A DNA stretch of 64,000 nt from Lichenicola sp964236105 (GCA_964236105.1 CAXSBC010000003.1:372001-436000), one strand, 5' to 3'. Shown: positions 44,711 to 52,886, counted from the first letter of the stretch. The notes: generated by a model not told the origin, from the sequence alone. Numbers and translations are program-made.

Positions 44711-45658
44711 TCATGACGGAAGCTGCGCACTGACGTCGATGAGGCACTGCAGAAGCCCTGCCATCAGTGTCTGTATCCCCTCGAATGCAGGAAGCCGCTG
44801 GTAGCGCTTCTGGTCCATGTAGAGATTTCGGCTGATCTCGATCTGCAGGGTATGGATCCCCTGCTTGGGTCGACCGTAGTGCCGGGTGACGTATCCCCCG
44901 GCATAGGGATCGTTGCGGCGGACCTGATAGCCGTTTCGTTCGAGGAATGCCTGTGCGGCCTGGGGCAGGGTCGGGTCGCAGGAGGTGCCGTGCGCATCGC
45001 CGAGTATGAAATCCGGCTCCTGTCTGATGCCGACAGGCCTGGCCTCGTCGGTCGGCATCGAATGGCAGTCCAGCAGGACACACCGGTCGAATAGCTGTCG
45101 CGTTTCGGCGATCAGTTCGGACAATGCCGTATGATAGGGCTGCCAGCATGCACGCACCCGCGCTTCGGCTTCCGCGAACAGCAGCTTGTCGGCATAGATC
45201 GGTTGGCCGGACCCGACAAGCCTGGCGATCGTTCCGAAACCGGCACTGACGCGCGCGGTCCGCGTGTTGCACCAGGATGGCAGCTTGTCGGCGAACATGG
45301 CCGGATCAAGTTCCCAGGGCTCGCGGTTCACGTCGCAATAGGCGCGCGGGAAGTCGGCGAGCAGCGACGGGATGCCGCGTGCGGACGCGCCTTGCAGGAG
45401 TTCATCGACGAAGCAGTCCTCGCTCCGGCGCAGCGTCTCGAAATCGAGGCGCGATGCGGCGACGAAGGCGGCCGGGTAGGCGCGTCCGGAGTGAGGCGAC
45501 GCGACCAGCAGCGGCGCGCACTGCCGGACCGGCCGCAGGATATGAAACGGGGGCTCCGGCAGCGGATCGCCGGGCGGCACGGGAGCAGGCCTCGTCATGA
45601 GGTCAATGTCGCCTGTCGCGAGCGGCCTGTCATCTGCTGTATCCGCGATCCGAGCCAT
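44711..45658 (-). CDS. N-formylglutamate amidohydrolase family protein
   Basis: This 315-residue zinc hydrolase belongs to the HutG-like N-formylglutamate deformylase family. It shows LLVASPHSGRAYPAAF near residue 50 with the first histidine, LRRSEDCFVDELLQGA, ADFPRAYCDVNREPWELDPAMF and VLLDCHSMP near residue 195. The end has TLQIEISRNLYMD. Family members remove formyl groups from N-formylglutamate in histidine breakdown, but no hut genes are near, so the substrate is open. ATG 45658 has AGAGG-like sequence upstream; ATG 45598 is an alternative. Its 3' end lies 14 bases from the small RNA terminator on the other strand. Confidence 0.85.
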   Translation of the reverse strand: MARIADTADDRPLATGDIDLMTRPAPVPPGDPLPEPPFHILRPVRQCAPLLVASPHSGRAYPAAFVAASRLDFETLRRSEDCFVDELLQGASARGIPSLLADFPRAYCDVNREPWELDPAMFADKLPSWCNTRTARVSAGFGTIARLVGSGQPIYADKLLFAEAEARVRACWQPYHTALSELIAETRQLFDRCVLLDCHSMPTDEARPVGIRQEPDFILGDAHGTSCDPTLPQAAQAFLERNGYQVRRNDPYAGGYVTRHYGRPKQGIHTLQIEISRNLYMDQKRYQRLPAFEGIQTLMAGLLQCLIDVSAQLPS

Positions 45659-45732
45659 CTTCCGGCCTCTGCGCAGCCGGCATAACCCGCTTGCAGAACC
45701 GTCGAAGCACTTGTAGAAGCGCGCCAACGGAT

Positions 45733-45808
45733 GGGCGCGTAGCTCAGCGGTAGTAGCACTACCTTGACATGGTAGGGGTCACAGGTTCAATCCCTGTCGC
45801 GCCCACCA
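45733..45808 (+). tRNA. tRNA-Val (anticodon GAC), with an extra base in the D arm
   Basis: The sequence has the same acceptor and T arms as tRNA-Val(CAC) at 39392 and an anticodon stem CTACC/GGTAG with loop TTGACAT, so the anticodon is GAC. It has 76 bases including CCA, one more than its sister. The D arm reads GCTC-AGCGGTAG-TAGC where GCTC-AGCGGTA-GAGC is expected; the extra base appears to be T at about 45754. This leaves a C-T mismatch at the inner end of the D stem. The 3' end overlaps the last codons of the heme oxygenase gene on the opposite strand. Confidence 0.9.
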
Positions 45809-46419
45809 TCCGTTGCACCAGCTTCTGCGGGCGTCGGCTGATCCCTCCACTGCGATGGTGCCAGCCATCGTTGGAGACTTGCAAAAACGAGCTGTGCCGA
45901 GCGGATCGTCCGCTGGTGGTGGTTCGGGTTCGAGGACGTCTCGAGCGCTGCGCATATCGCCTGCCACTTGGCACCTGTCTGGGCGCCGTAGCCTCCGAAG
46001 TAGCTGCGCGCATCGGCCGGGACGACCGGGTTCGCCTGCAGCTGCCTGTCGATGATGCGACCGCCGAGCGTGCTTCCTTCGCTGACATAGAGGGCACCGA
46101 GTGCGGTGGCGCGATCGGTGATGGATGGCAGATCCTCGGGTGCCGGGAGCAGCCGCACCACGGCCGCAGACATGCCGCAGCGGTCCAGGTCCTGCTGCAG
46201 GACGGCGAGTTTGCTGCGACCCGTCCAGAGCGACGGCTCGATCAGCCGTGCCAACAGGGGCTCGATCGCCCGATGGAAGCCATGGAACCGCGCCAGGAGA
46301 CGGACATACTGGTCCAGCGTCAGGGGCTGACCGGTCAGGTCGAGGGTCTCGTCCAGCGCATCATGCGCGGCGCGGGTCTCGATGCGGAGCCGGTCGCGCA
46401 GGCTGGGGGTGCGTGTCAC
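45787..46419 (-). CDS. biliverdin-producing heme oxygenase
   Basis: This 210-residue helical enzyme opens heme to biliverdin, iron and CO. The proximal histidine is in RIETRAAHDALDETLDL near residue 19, and distal helix glycine motifs appear in ALYVSEGSTLGGRIIDRQLQ. Heme binding residues continue in YFGGYGAQTGAKW. The fold resembles the BphO type linked to bacteriophytochromes, but no phytochrome gene is in the window. It overlaps ruvX by four bases. The C-terminus runs into the tRNA-Val gene on the other strand by 22 bases, encoding its last residues GGRDRD. Confidence 0.83.
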   Translation of the reverse strand: MTRTPSLRDRLRIETRAAHDALDETLDLTGQPLTLDQYVRLLARFHGFHRAIEPLLARLIEPSLWTGRSKLAVLQQDLDRCGMSAAVVRLLPAPEDLPSITDRATALGALYVSEGSTLGGRIIDRQLQANPVVPADARSYFGGYGAQTGAKWQAICAALETSSNPNHHQRTIRSAQLVFASLQRWLAPSQWRDQPTPAEAGATDGGRDRD

Positions 46420-46886
46420 GAGCGGTCACGGCTGGCATCGAGCGCTGCCTGGAGGATGTAGGAGGCGGCCAGCTTGTCGACGACCTCGCTCCGGCGGCGA
46501 CGCGTCATGTCCATGTCGGAGATGAGCATGCGGTTGACCGCGCTCGACGACAGGCGCTCGTCCCACAGAGCGGCAGGCAGGCCGGTCGCCTCGGACAGGC
46601 TGCGCAGCCAATCGCGGGCGGCCTGGGCGGCCGGGCCGAAGCTGCCGTCGAGCGAGAGCGGCAGGCCGGCGACCAGGCCGCCCACGCGTTCGCGCGCGGC
46701 GATGCGGAGGATCTCCGCCGCCGTCGCCGTCAGCTTGCCGCGTTTGAGGGCGGCATAGGGAGAGGCGAGCATCAGCGATACGTCGGACAAGGCAAGGCCG
46801 ATGGTTCGGGTGCCGAGGTCCAGGCCGAGCAGGCGGACGTCCGGCGGCAGGGCGGCGCGCAGCTGCGCCATGTTGAACAGGGACAT
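46416..46886 (-). CDS. ruvX: Holliday junction resolvase-like protein RuvX (YqgF)
   Basis: This 156-residue RNase H-fold protein has the first catalytic aspartate in LLGLDLGTRTIGLALSD near residue 23. GGLVAGLPLSLDGSFGP lies near 70, and WDERLSSSAVNRML with a second acidic residue near 110. DKLAASYILQAAL closes the domain. YqgF/RuvX is thought to act in 16S rRNA 3' maturation or as a resolvase. ATG 46886 lies 159 bases from gatC on the other strand, and the gene is coupled by a four-base overlap to heme oxygenase. Confidence 0.92.
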   Translation of the reverse strand: MSLFNMAQLRAALPPDVRLLGLDLGTRTIGLALSDVSLMLASPYAALKRGKLTATAAEILRIAARERVGGLVAGLPLSLDGSFGPAAQAARDWLRSLSEATGLPAALWDERLSSSAVNRMLISDMDMTRRRRSEVVDKLAASYILQAALDASRDRS

Positions 46887-47045
46887 GGAGAGGGGTTATG
46901 GTCCGGTCGCACCCGGGCTGCCAGGGTCTTTGCCGAACGGCTTCTCGTTTGCCGGGAGCCTTTGGCCAGGGCCCGGAATGCCTGACCATTCGCTCCGCAG
47001 GATGCGGCCCGCGGATGCGAGCAGCAACAACCGAAGGCCTTGCCC

Positions 47046-47333
47046 ATGTCGCTCGATCCCGCGACCGTACGACGCATCGCCAAGCTCGCGAGGCTTGGTG
47101 TCGATGACGCCGAGATCGCACAGCTGCAGACCGAGCTGGGTCATATCCTGGGCTGGATCGAGCAGCTCTCCGAGCTCGATGTCGAGGGAGTCGAGCCGAT
47201 CAGCGGGGTTGGTCATGCCGCCCTGCGGCTGCGCGACGACGTCGTGACCGACGGGAACCTGCAGGAGGCGGTGCTGTCGAACGCGCCGGAACGGGCAGGG
47301 ATGTTCTATTCGGTCCCGAAGGTTGTGGAGTGA
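47046..47333 (+). CDS. gatC: Asp-tRNA(Asn)/Glu-tRNA(Gln) amidotransferase subunit C
   Basis: This 95-residue protein wraps GatA and GatB in the GatCAB complex. It has the family start MSLDPATVRRIAKLARL and the middle LQTELGHILGWIEQLSELDV, followed by a C-terminal segment that ends SVPKVVE. ATG 47046 has GAAGG upstream. The stop overlaps the gatA start (TGATG). The 159-base upstream gap should hold the operon promoter and that of ruvX. Confidence 0.95.
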   Translation: MSLDPATVRRIAKLARLGVDDAEIAQLQTELGHILGWIEQLSELDVEGVEPISGVGHAALRLRDDVVTDGNLQEAVLSNAPERAGMFYSVPKVVE

Positions 47334-48814
47334 TGCTGACGGATCTGAGCCTGAGCACCGCGCTGGCGGGGCTGGAACGCCGCGAGTTCTCGTCGTTGGA
47401 GCTGACGCAGGCGCATCTGACGGCAATCGAGCAGCTCAACCCCCGGCTGAACGCCTTCATCACGGTGACCGGGGAACAGGCCCTGGAGACCGCGCGCGCT
47501 GCGGATGCGGCAAGGGGGCGTGGGGAGGCGGGCCCACTGGGCGGGGTCCCGCTGGCGATCAAGGACCTGTTCTGCACGCAGGGCGTGCGAACGACGGCGG
47601 CGAGCCGCATCCTGAGCGCGTTCGTGCCGCCCTACGAGAGCACGGTGACCGCGCAGCTGAAGCGCGACGGTGCGGTGTTCCTGGGCAAGACCAACCTGGA
47701 CGAGTTCGCGATGGGCTCGTCGAACATGACCTCGGCGTTCGGGGCGGTGGAAAATCCGTGGAAGCGGACTGGCGATCAGGCGGCGCTGGTGCCGGGCGGC
47801 TCGTCGGGCGGCTCGGCGTCCGCGGTGGCGGCGCGGCTGGCACTCGGTGCGACGGGAACCGACACTGGCGGCTCGATCCGGCAGCCGGCCTCGTTCTGCG
47901 GCATCACCGGGATCAAGCCGACCTACGGACGATGCAGCCGATGGGGCGTGGTGGCGTTCGCGAGCTCGCTCGACCAGGCGGGTCCGATGGCGAGGACGGT
48001 CGAGGATTGCGCGATCCTGCTCGGCTCGATGGCCGGGTTCGATCCGAAGGACAGCACCAGCATCGACCGTGCCGTTCCCGACTACCGGAGCGCGTGCGGT
48101 CGCAGCCTGAAGGGCCTGCGGATCGGCATCCCGGCGGAATATCACGCGCAGGGCATGCCGGGGGAGATCGAGGCGTTGTGGCAGCAGGGGATCGACTGGC
48201 TGCGCGACGCAGGCTGCACGATCGTGGACGTGTCGCTGCCGCACACGAAATACGGCCTGGCGACCTACTATATCGTGGCGCCGGCTGAATGTTCGTCGAA
48301 TCTGGCGCGCTACGACGGGGTGCGGTTCGGCGAGCGTGTCGACGGGAACAGCCTCGACGAGCTGTATGAGAGATCGCGCGCCGCGGGCTTCGGAGCGGAG
48401 GTCCGGCGACGCATCCTGATCGGGACCTATGTGCTGTCGTCTGGATATTATGATGCCTACTACCTGCGGGCGCAGAAGGTGCGCAGCCTGATCCTGAGGG
48501 ATTTCGTCGAGGCATTCGAGCGGGTGGATGCCCTGCTGACGCCCACCACGCCATCGGCGGCATTCGCTCAAGGCGAGAAGATGGACGATCCGGTGACCAT
48601 GTATCTCAACGACATCTTCACGGTCCCGGCGAGCATGGCGGGTATTCCGGGCCTGTCGGTGCCGGTCGGCCTCGACTCCCGCGGGCTGCCGCTGGGCTTG
48701 CAGCTGCTCGGGCGCCCGTTCGACGAGGAAGGCCTGTTCGCGCTGGGGTCGGTGCTGGAAAAGGCGGCCTCGTTTACGCATCTGCCGGCGATCCGGGCAG
48801 GGCAGCCGCTGTGA
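47333..48814 (+). CDS. gatA: Asp-tRNA(Asn)/Glu-tRNA(Gln) amidotransferase subunit A
   Basis: This 493-residue amidase-signature protein frees ammonia from glutamine for transamidation. The catalytic lysine is in GVPLAIKDLFCT near residue 77, the cis-serine in VPGGSSGGSASAVAARLALG near 150 and the nucleophilic serine in TGTDTGGSIRQPASFCGI near 175. The C-terminal SAMAGIPGLSVPVGLDS-like segment (ASMAGIPGLSVPVGL) is typical. The gene overlaps gatC and gatB by one and four bases, so the three subunits are coupled. Confidence 0.96.
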   Translation: MLTDLSLSTALAGLERREFSSLELTQAHLTAIEQLNPRLNAFITVTGEQALETARAADAARGRGEAGPLGGVPLAIKDLFCTQGVRTTAASRILSAFVPPYESTVTAQLKRDGAVFLGKTNLDEFAMGSSNMTSAFGAVENPWKRTGDQAALVPGGSSGGSASAVAARLALGATGTDTGGSIRQPASFCGITGIKPTYGRCSRWGVVAFASSLDQAGPMARTVEDCAILLGSMAGFDPKDSTSIDRAVPDYRSACGRSLKGLRIGIPAEYHAQGMPGEIEALWQQGIDWLRDAGCTIVDVSLPHTKYGLATYYIVAPAECSSNLARYDGVRFGERVDGNSLDELYERSRAAGFGAEVRRRILIGTYVLSSGYYDAYYLRAQKVRSLILRDFVEAFERVDALLTPTTPSAAFAQGEKMDDPVTMYLNDIFTVPASMAGIPGLSVPVGLDSRGLPLGLQLLGRPFDEEGLFALGSVLEKAASFTHLPAIRAGQPL

Positions 48815-50274
48815 CCCACGTCATTGAGGGCAGGACCGGGGCCTGGGAGCTGGTGATCGGCCTGGAGGTGCATGCGCAGGTGGTCAGTGAGGCCAAGCTG
48901 TTCTCGGGCGCGTCGGCGACCTATGGCGGCGAGCCGAACAGTCAGGTGAGCCTGATCGATGCGGCGTTTCCCGGCATGCTGCCGGTGATCAACGGCGCCT
49001 GCGTGGCCCAGGCCGTGCGAACGGGGCTGGGGCTTGAGGCACATGTGAACCTGGTGAGCCGGTTCGACCGGAAGAACTATTTCTATGCCGACCTGCCGGC
49101 GGGCTACCAGATCAGCCAGTTCACCCATCCGATCGTCGGCGCCGGGAAAATCGAGATCGAGCTGGGCGATGGTTCCAGACGGGAGATCGGGGTCACGCGG
49201 CTGCATCTGGAGCAGGATGCCGGCAAGTCGCTGCACGATCAAAGTCCGAGCAAGTCTCATATTGATCTGAACCGCGCCGGCGTTGCGCTGATGGAGATCG
49301 TCAGCGAGCCCGACATGCGCAGCCCGGAAGAGGCGGGCGCCTATGTGAGAAAACTCCGCACGATCTTGCGGTATCTCGGCACCTGTGACGGCAACATGGA
49401 GGAAGGCTCCATGCGCGCGGATGTCAACGTCTCGGTGCGTCGCCACGGTGAGCCGTTCCGGACCAGATGCGAGATCAAGAACGTGAACTCGATCCGCTAC
49501 GTGGTGCAGGCGGTGGAGGTCGAGGCACGGCGGCAGATCGCGGTCTGGGAGGCGGGTGGGACGGTCGATCAGGAGACGCGGCTGTTCGACCCGCAGCGTG
49601 GCGAGACCCGGTCATTGCGGACAAAGGAAGATGCACACGACTATCGCTATTTTCCTGATCCGGATCTGCTGCCGCTCGTGCTTGACGAAGGCTGGGTTGC
49701 GGCGTTGAAGGCGGCGCTGCCGGAGCTGCCCGATCCCAAGCGCCTCCGGTTTGTCAGCCAGTATGGCATCCCGCCCTACGATGCGGCGGTGCTGGTTGCA
49801 GAGCAGGCAACCGCGGCATTCTACGAGGCGGTCGCCGAGGGGCGGGACGCGCGGCTGGCGTCGAACTGGGTGATCGGCGAACTGTTCGCCGCGCTGAACC
49901 GGACCGGCCGGACCATCGGCGACAGTCCGGTGAGTGCCGCCGGGCTGGGTGGTCTGCTCGATCTCATGGCGGACGGGACAATCAATGGCCGCATCGCCAA
50001 GGACGTGTTCGAGGAGATGGTGGAGACGGGCGACGATGCGGCCGGGATCGTGGAAAGGAAGGGGCTGCGGCAGGTCGTCGATGGCGGGGAGATTGACGCG
50101 GCGATCGAGACGATCCTGGCGGCGCATGCGGACAAGCTTGCCGAGTACCGGAGCGGCAAGGAGAAGCTGTTCGGCTTCTTCGTGGGGCAGGTGATGAAGA
50201 GCATGAGCGGGAAAGGGAATCCAGCGCTGGTGAACGAGGCCCTGCAACGCCGCCTTGCCCGGGGCGACGCATAG
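48811..50274 (+). CDS. gatB: Asp-tRNA(Asn)/Glu-tRNA(Gln) amidotransferase subunit B
   Basis: This 487-residue subunit phosphorylates the mischarged glutamate or aspartate on tRNA and receives ammonia. It starts GAWELVIGLEVHAQV, with metal-binding motif KLFSG and the FYADLPAGYQISQF segment near residue 95. SHIDLNRAGVALMEIVSEPD lies near residue 150. The helical tail domain near 350-480 includes FEEMVETGDDAAGIV. Translation starts at GTG 48811, inside the gatA stop codon region. A tRNA-Ser gene follows 76 bases after the stop. Confidence 0.96.
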   Translation: MTHVIEGRTGAWELVIGLEVHAQVVSEAKLFSGASATYGGEPNSQVSLIDAAFPGMLPVINGACVAQAVRTGLGLEAHVNLVSRFDRKNYFYADLPAGYQISQFTHPIVGAGKIEIELGDGSRREIGVTRLHLEQDAGKSLHDQSPSKSHIDLNRAGVALMEIVSEPDMRSPEEAGAYVRKLRTILRYLGTCDGNMEEGSMRADVNVSVRRHGEPFRTRCEIKNVNSIRYVVQAVEVEARRQIAVWEAGGTVDQETRLFDPQRGETRSLRTKEDAHDYRYFPDPDLLPLVLDEGWVAALKAALPELPDPKRLRFVSQYGIPPYDAAVLVAEQATAAFYEAVAEGRDARLASNWVIGELFAALNRTGRTIGDSPVSAAGLGGLLDLMADGTINGRIAKDVFEEMVETGDDAAGIVERKGLRQVVDGGEIDAAIETILAAHADKLAEYRSGKEKLFGFFVGQVMKSMSGKGNPALVNEALQRRLARGDA

Positions 50275-50350
50275 GGTGGCCATTTGACGGCCGGTTGCCG
50301 AGGCCCTAGACATGTCTTGCAAGCGCCGTGTGATGAGCACGCTCTTCGGC

Positions 50351-50443
50351 GGAGGGGTGGCCGAGTGGCTGAAGGCGGCGGTTTGCTAAACCGTTGTACG
50401 GGGTCAACCCGTACCGTGAGTTCGAATCTCATCCCCTCCGCCA
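50351..50443 (+). tRNA. tRNA-Ser (anticodon GCT)
   Basis: The 93-base gene has acceptor GGAGGGG/CCCCTCC, anticodon loop TTTGCTAAA, so the anticodon is GCT, and the long variable arm of serine tRNAs (TACGGGG..CCCGTA-like). T arm GTGAG-TTCGAAT-CTCAT and encoded CCA follow. It marks the last core gene before the prophage region and is a plausible integration site, though no attachment repeat can be seen in the window. Confidence 0.95.
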
Positions 50444-50537
50444 ATGTCTCAAATGCAGGTTTCTGCCAAAGCCTCCTCGGCACGATCGGTCCTTGATCCG
50501 AGCGCCCGATGCAAGCGCGGCTGTGCCGGAGAGCCAG

Positions 50538-50915
50538 ATGTCCATCGGATCGAAGACGGCGGTGATGGCTTTGCTGGTCGTCAGCGCGGTTGTCTCGCCT
50601 GTCAGAGCGGACGAGATGGACGTGTCTCGCGGGCAACTCGACAAGATCCTGGCGGTCTTGCGGGTGAGGAACCAGGCGGCGAGCAAGTCGTGCCTGAATG
50701 CCATGTCGCAGGTGCATGCGACGGAGCAGCAGGTGAAGGATCATGAGAACGATACAGGCAGTCATCCTGACCTGGATATCGCACGTGACGTTCTTGAGTC
50801 GGATTACCAGAACAGTTCTCAAATATGCGGCGTCGATGCGGATCGCGCCTGCCGGGAGAGTCCCGGAACGGATCTTGCCAAGCAATGTCTTGCTCTGCAT
50901 CACGATGCCGGCTGA
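50538..50915 (+). CDS. small secreted hypothetical protein
   Basis: This 125-residue protein starts with a clear signal peptide (KTAVMALLVVSAVVSPVRA) at ATG 50538. The mature part is helical and hydrophilic and contains four cysteines that could pair (SCLNAM, QICGV, ACRE, QCLA). No known family comes to mind. It follows tRNA-Ser by about 95 bases. It may be a chromosomal gene or cargo at the prophage edge; its base composition is between the core and the phage genes. Confidence 0.55.
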   Translation: MSIGSKTAVMALLVVSAVVSPVRADEMDVSRGQLDKILAVLRVRNQAASKSCLNAMSQVHATEQQVKDHENDTGSHPDLDIARDVLESDYQNSSQICGVDADRACRESPGTDLAKQCLALHHDAG

Positions 50916-51313
50916 CCAGCGATCGGTTAGAAATAGCGCGTGAAATCGGACCTATGCCGGGCGGCCGTTAAGCTTGGTGTGTCAGTAGGCGCTGCCGTGA
51001 GCCAAGCGCTCAGGCGCCTCATGCATGATATTTGAGAAATAGAGTTCGGGACTTTTGGTGTTCCTATAGTAAGGTTTGCGAGAAATCGACAGTTTAATTG
51101 GGTACTTGGACAGACTTCTGACTTATTATTTCTTCGCGATTATTTATGAAAAGCCCATATCAGGCGGTCTGTTGAGGGTTTTGGCGTTTTCGGCTTATGT
51201 CCCAAGGTCGATACTAAGTAAATATCTCATTATAAGCCGATAAAATGGCCTTGTACCGTCACTAACATTTCGTCAGCATTCGGTGTCACCCCTACCAAAT
51301 GCGGACTTTGAAC
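50916..51313. other. AT-rich non-coding stretch at the prophage edge
   Basis: No credible gene is present in this 398-base stretch, which is far richer in A and T than the core chromosome. It contains an inverted repeat CGGCTTAT/ATAAGCCG at 51191-51198 and 51232-51239 that could be an operator. A weak promoter-like pair (TTGAGG at 51172, TTATGT at 51195, 17-base spacing) lies ahead of the HTH gene. An attachment junction may lie here or in the tRNA-Ser gene. Confidence 0.5.
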
Positions 51314-51595
51314 ATGCCACGTGCTCTTCCCTGGACCTCCGATCAAGATGCCCGTCTGACGGCTCTCCTCGACCAACGCGGCTCGACTTTGCGGAAAGCC
51401 GCCCAGCAGCTCGGTGTGAGCCGCAGCTTCGCGCAACGGCGGGCAAAACTGTTGCTCAAGCAGAATACACGGTCGATCTGCACCTCCGATCGTGAAGATG
51501 CAGGTGCGGCCCCGTTACCGGCGGGGCATCCAATCACCTGGAGCGCCATCAACTGGCACCCTACAGAAGATGTCGCGGCAGCGATGCGGCGGTGA
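51314..51595 (+). CDS. small HTH/SANT-like regulatory protein of the prophage
   Basis: From ATG 51314 the 93-residue product has a helix-turn-helix resembling Myb/SANT or homeodomain-like folds: PWTSDQDARLTALLDQRGST followed by KAAQQLGVSRSFAQRRAKLL, the latter with the recognition helix. The C-terminal LPAGHPITWSAI resembles end motifs of small phage regulators. The stop overlaps the GTG start of the next gene (GTGA). It probably regulates the phage operon; which promoter it binds cannot be told. Confidence 0.5.
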   Translation: MPRALPWTSDQDARLTALLDQRGSTLRKAAQQLGVSRSFAQRRAKLLLKQNTRSICTSDREDAGAAPLPAGHPITWSAINWHPTEDVAAAMRR

Positions 51596-52275
51596 CGGTG
51601 CTCGATTGCGGTCCGATGAGTGTTCCGGAGCCTGGCGTGATCAAAGGGCGCACCACTCGGAGACATCGTGGAGCCACATCCAGCCTGCAACCGATGAGGA
51701 AGGCTGACGGCCGCTCCAGCGCGGCATTGGTTGATGGGCAGTTACCTTCCATCGATGATCGATCGGTCGCTCCCGAACGTGCTCCAGCCGAGCGGGCCGG
51801 GAAGGGTCACGACCTGCGCATCCAGGATGACGTGCAGCGGGTCGTCGGAGGTTTGGTGACCCTCGCCCGCGCCGGCGACATTGATCCGGCGCAATCCTCG
51901 GCCGCCGAGCGCTGGTATCGTGATTACGTCATGGGCGTGATCGGTGCTCGTGATCCCGAAGCGCGCCGGTCGGGGAAGGCGCCTGATATCCACGCATCGA
52001 TGTTTGCCCGCACGTCAGCCGTCGCCCGCTGTCGAAGCGTGAGGGAGGGGCTCGGCCTTTGCGGGGAAGTCAGGTTAAAGCTGCTGCTGGTTGACGAATT
52101 GTCGTTTTCGGCGATCGCCTCGAAGTTGCTTCCGGGCGATGTCAATGGCCGTAAGAAAGTTGCTGCACAGATGTCCTTTTTGTTGGAGCAGTTGACCGAG
52201 CTCTACGGCTTTCTCGATCGACGTCGGGCTGATCCGTCCGGCCGCCAATCACCGGGCGTCACCGGGGACAGCTAG
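51592..52275 (+). CDS. putative phage regulator, possible late antiterminator
   Basis: This 227-residue protein begins at GTG 51592, overlapping the HTH gene. The N-terminal 75 residues are basic and probably disordered. The C-terminal half reads SSAAERWYRDYVMGVIGARD, MFARTSAVARCRSVREGL, LKLLLVDELSFSAIASKLL and AQMSFLLEQLTELYGFLDRR. This pattern is faintly like the DUF6456 helical DNA-binding domain and phage ArpU/Q-type late regulators. It stands directly before a promoter-terminator pair ahead of the terminase genes, the position of lambda Q. The antitermination role is inferred from position only. Confidence 0.45.
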   Translation: MTVLDCGPMSVPEPGVIKGRTTRRHRGATSSLQPMRKADGRSSAALVDGQLPSIDDRSVAPERAPAERAGKGHDLRIQDDVQRVVGGLVTLARAGDIDPAQSSAAERWYRDYVMGVIGARDPEARRSGKAPDIHASMFARTSAVARCRSVREGLGLCGEVRLKLLLVDELSFSAIASKLLPGDVNGRKKVAAQMSFLLEQLTELYGFLDRRRADPSGRQSPGVTGDS

Positions 52276-52358
52276 ATGCTGACGTCGCGACCACATCGAA
52301 AGCCCACACCTCTGCAGCTTCGCCCGCTCCGTTCGATCACGTTTCTGTTAAAAAGTCG

Positions 52359-52387
52359 TTGACGGCGGACCCGAGCCAGGGTATAAA
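52359..52387 (+). promoter_or_regulatory. candidate phage late promoter (pR'-like)
   Basis: TTGACG at 52359-52364 and TATAAA at 52382-52387 are separated by 17 bases, close to sigma70 consensus. The start site should be about 52394. The transcript would reach the strong terminator at 52410-52439 after only about 45 bases. Confidence 0.65.
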
Positions 52388-52409
52388 GTTCTCATACTGA
52401 AATAACTCC

Positions 52410-52439
52410 GCCCGCCGAGGATACTCGGCGGGCTTTTTT
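52410..52439 (+). terminator. strong intrinsic terminator before the late genes
   Basis: A perfect 10-bp stem GCCCGCCGAG/CTCGGCGGGC (52410-52419 and 52424-52433) with loop GATA is followed by six T bases (52434-52439). It lies between the promoter and the packaging genes, as expected for a lambda-type tR' terminator that must be read through for late expression. Confidence 0.9.
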
Positions 52440-52467
52440 GTTTGTCCTTAGCTATTGGGTGATCTCT

Positions 52468-52875
52468 ATGTTCACGAGCTCGACTCAGATCGGGTGCGGA
52501 GACGTTGTCGCTTGTGGAGCCTCGGTTTTTGTCGTTCAGGATATGGACGAGGACGAGCTGACGCTTCTGCGGATCGAGAGCCAGGGCAACGTCCGGCACC
52601 GGGCCGATGTCGTGCCCGAGCACTGGTCAGACATGGCATCGAGCGGTCTGCCGCTGCAGGACGTCGTGGTTCGGTGCGTTCCGCTTCGCCGCTATGGCAC
52701 GGCCAACCTGACACGGTTAGGCGCATTGCCGGACACGCTCAAGAAGCGGATCGAGACTGCGCTAAAGCGGGAGCAGGTTGTCCGTCAGTTCGAAGATTCG
52801 CCGCCGGTGAGAAGCAATCTTCTGGCATCGACCGCGTCGCGAGGGCGTCGGGTCGGCGCTGTGCGATACGCCTGA
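52468..52875 (+). CDS. hypothetical phage protein upstream of terminase
   Basis: From ATG 52468 this 135-residue protein is the first gene after the terminator. It contains a beta-rich N-terminal part (IGCGDVVACGASVFVVQD, LTLLRIESQGNVRHRADVV) and a basic C-terminal part. I do not recognise it. The small terminase gene follows after 11 bases, so it belongs to the packaging operon. Confidence 0.5.
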   Translation: MFTSSTQIGCGDVVACGASVFVVQDMDEDELTLLRIESQGNVRHRADVVPEHWSDMASSGLPLQDVVVRCVPLRRYGTANLTRLGALPDTLKKRIETALKREQVVRQFEDSPPVRSNLLASTASRGRRVGAVRYA

Positions 52876-52886
52876 CCACGCATCCT

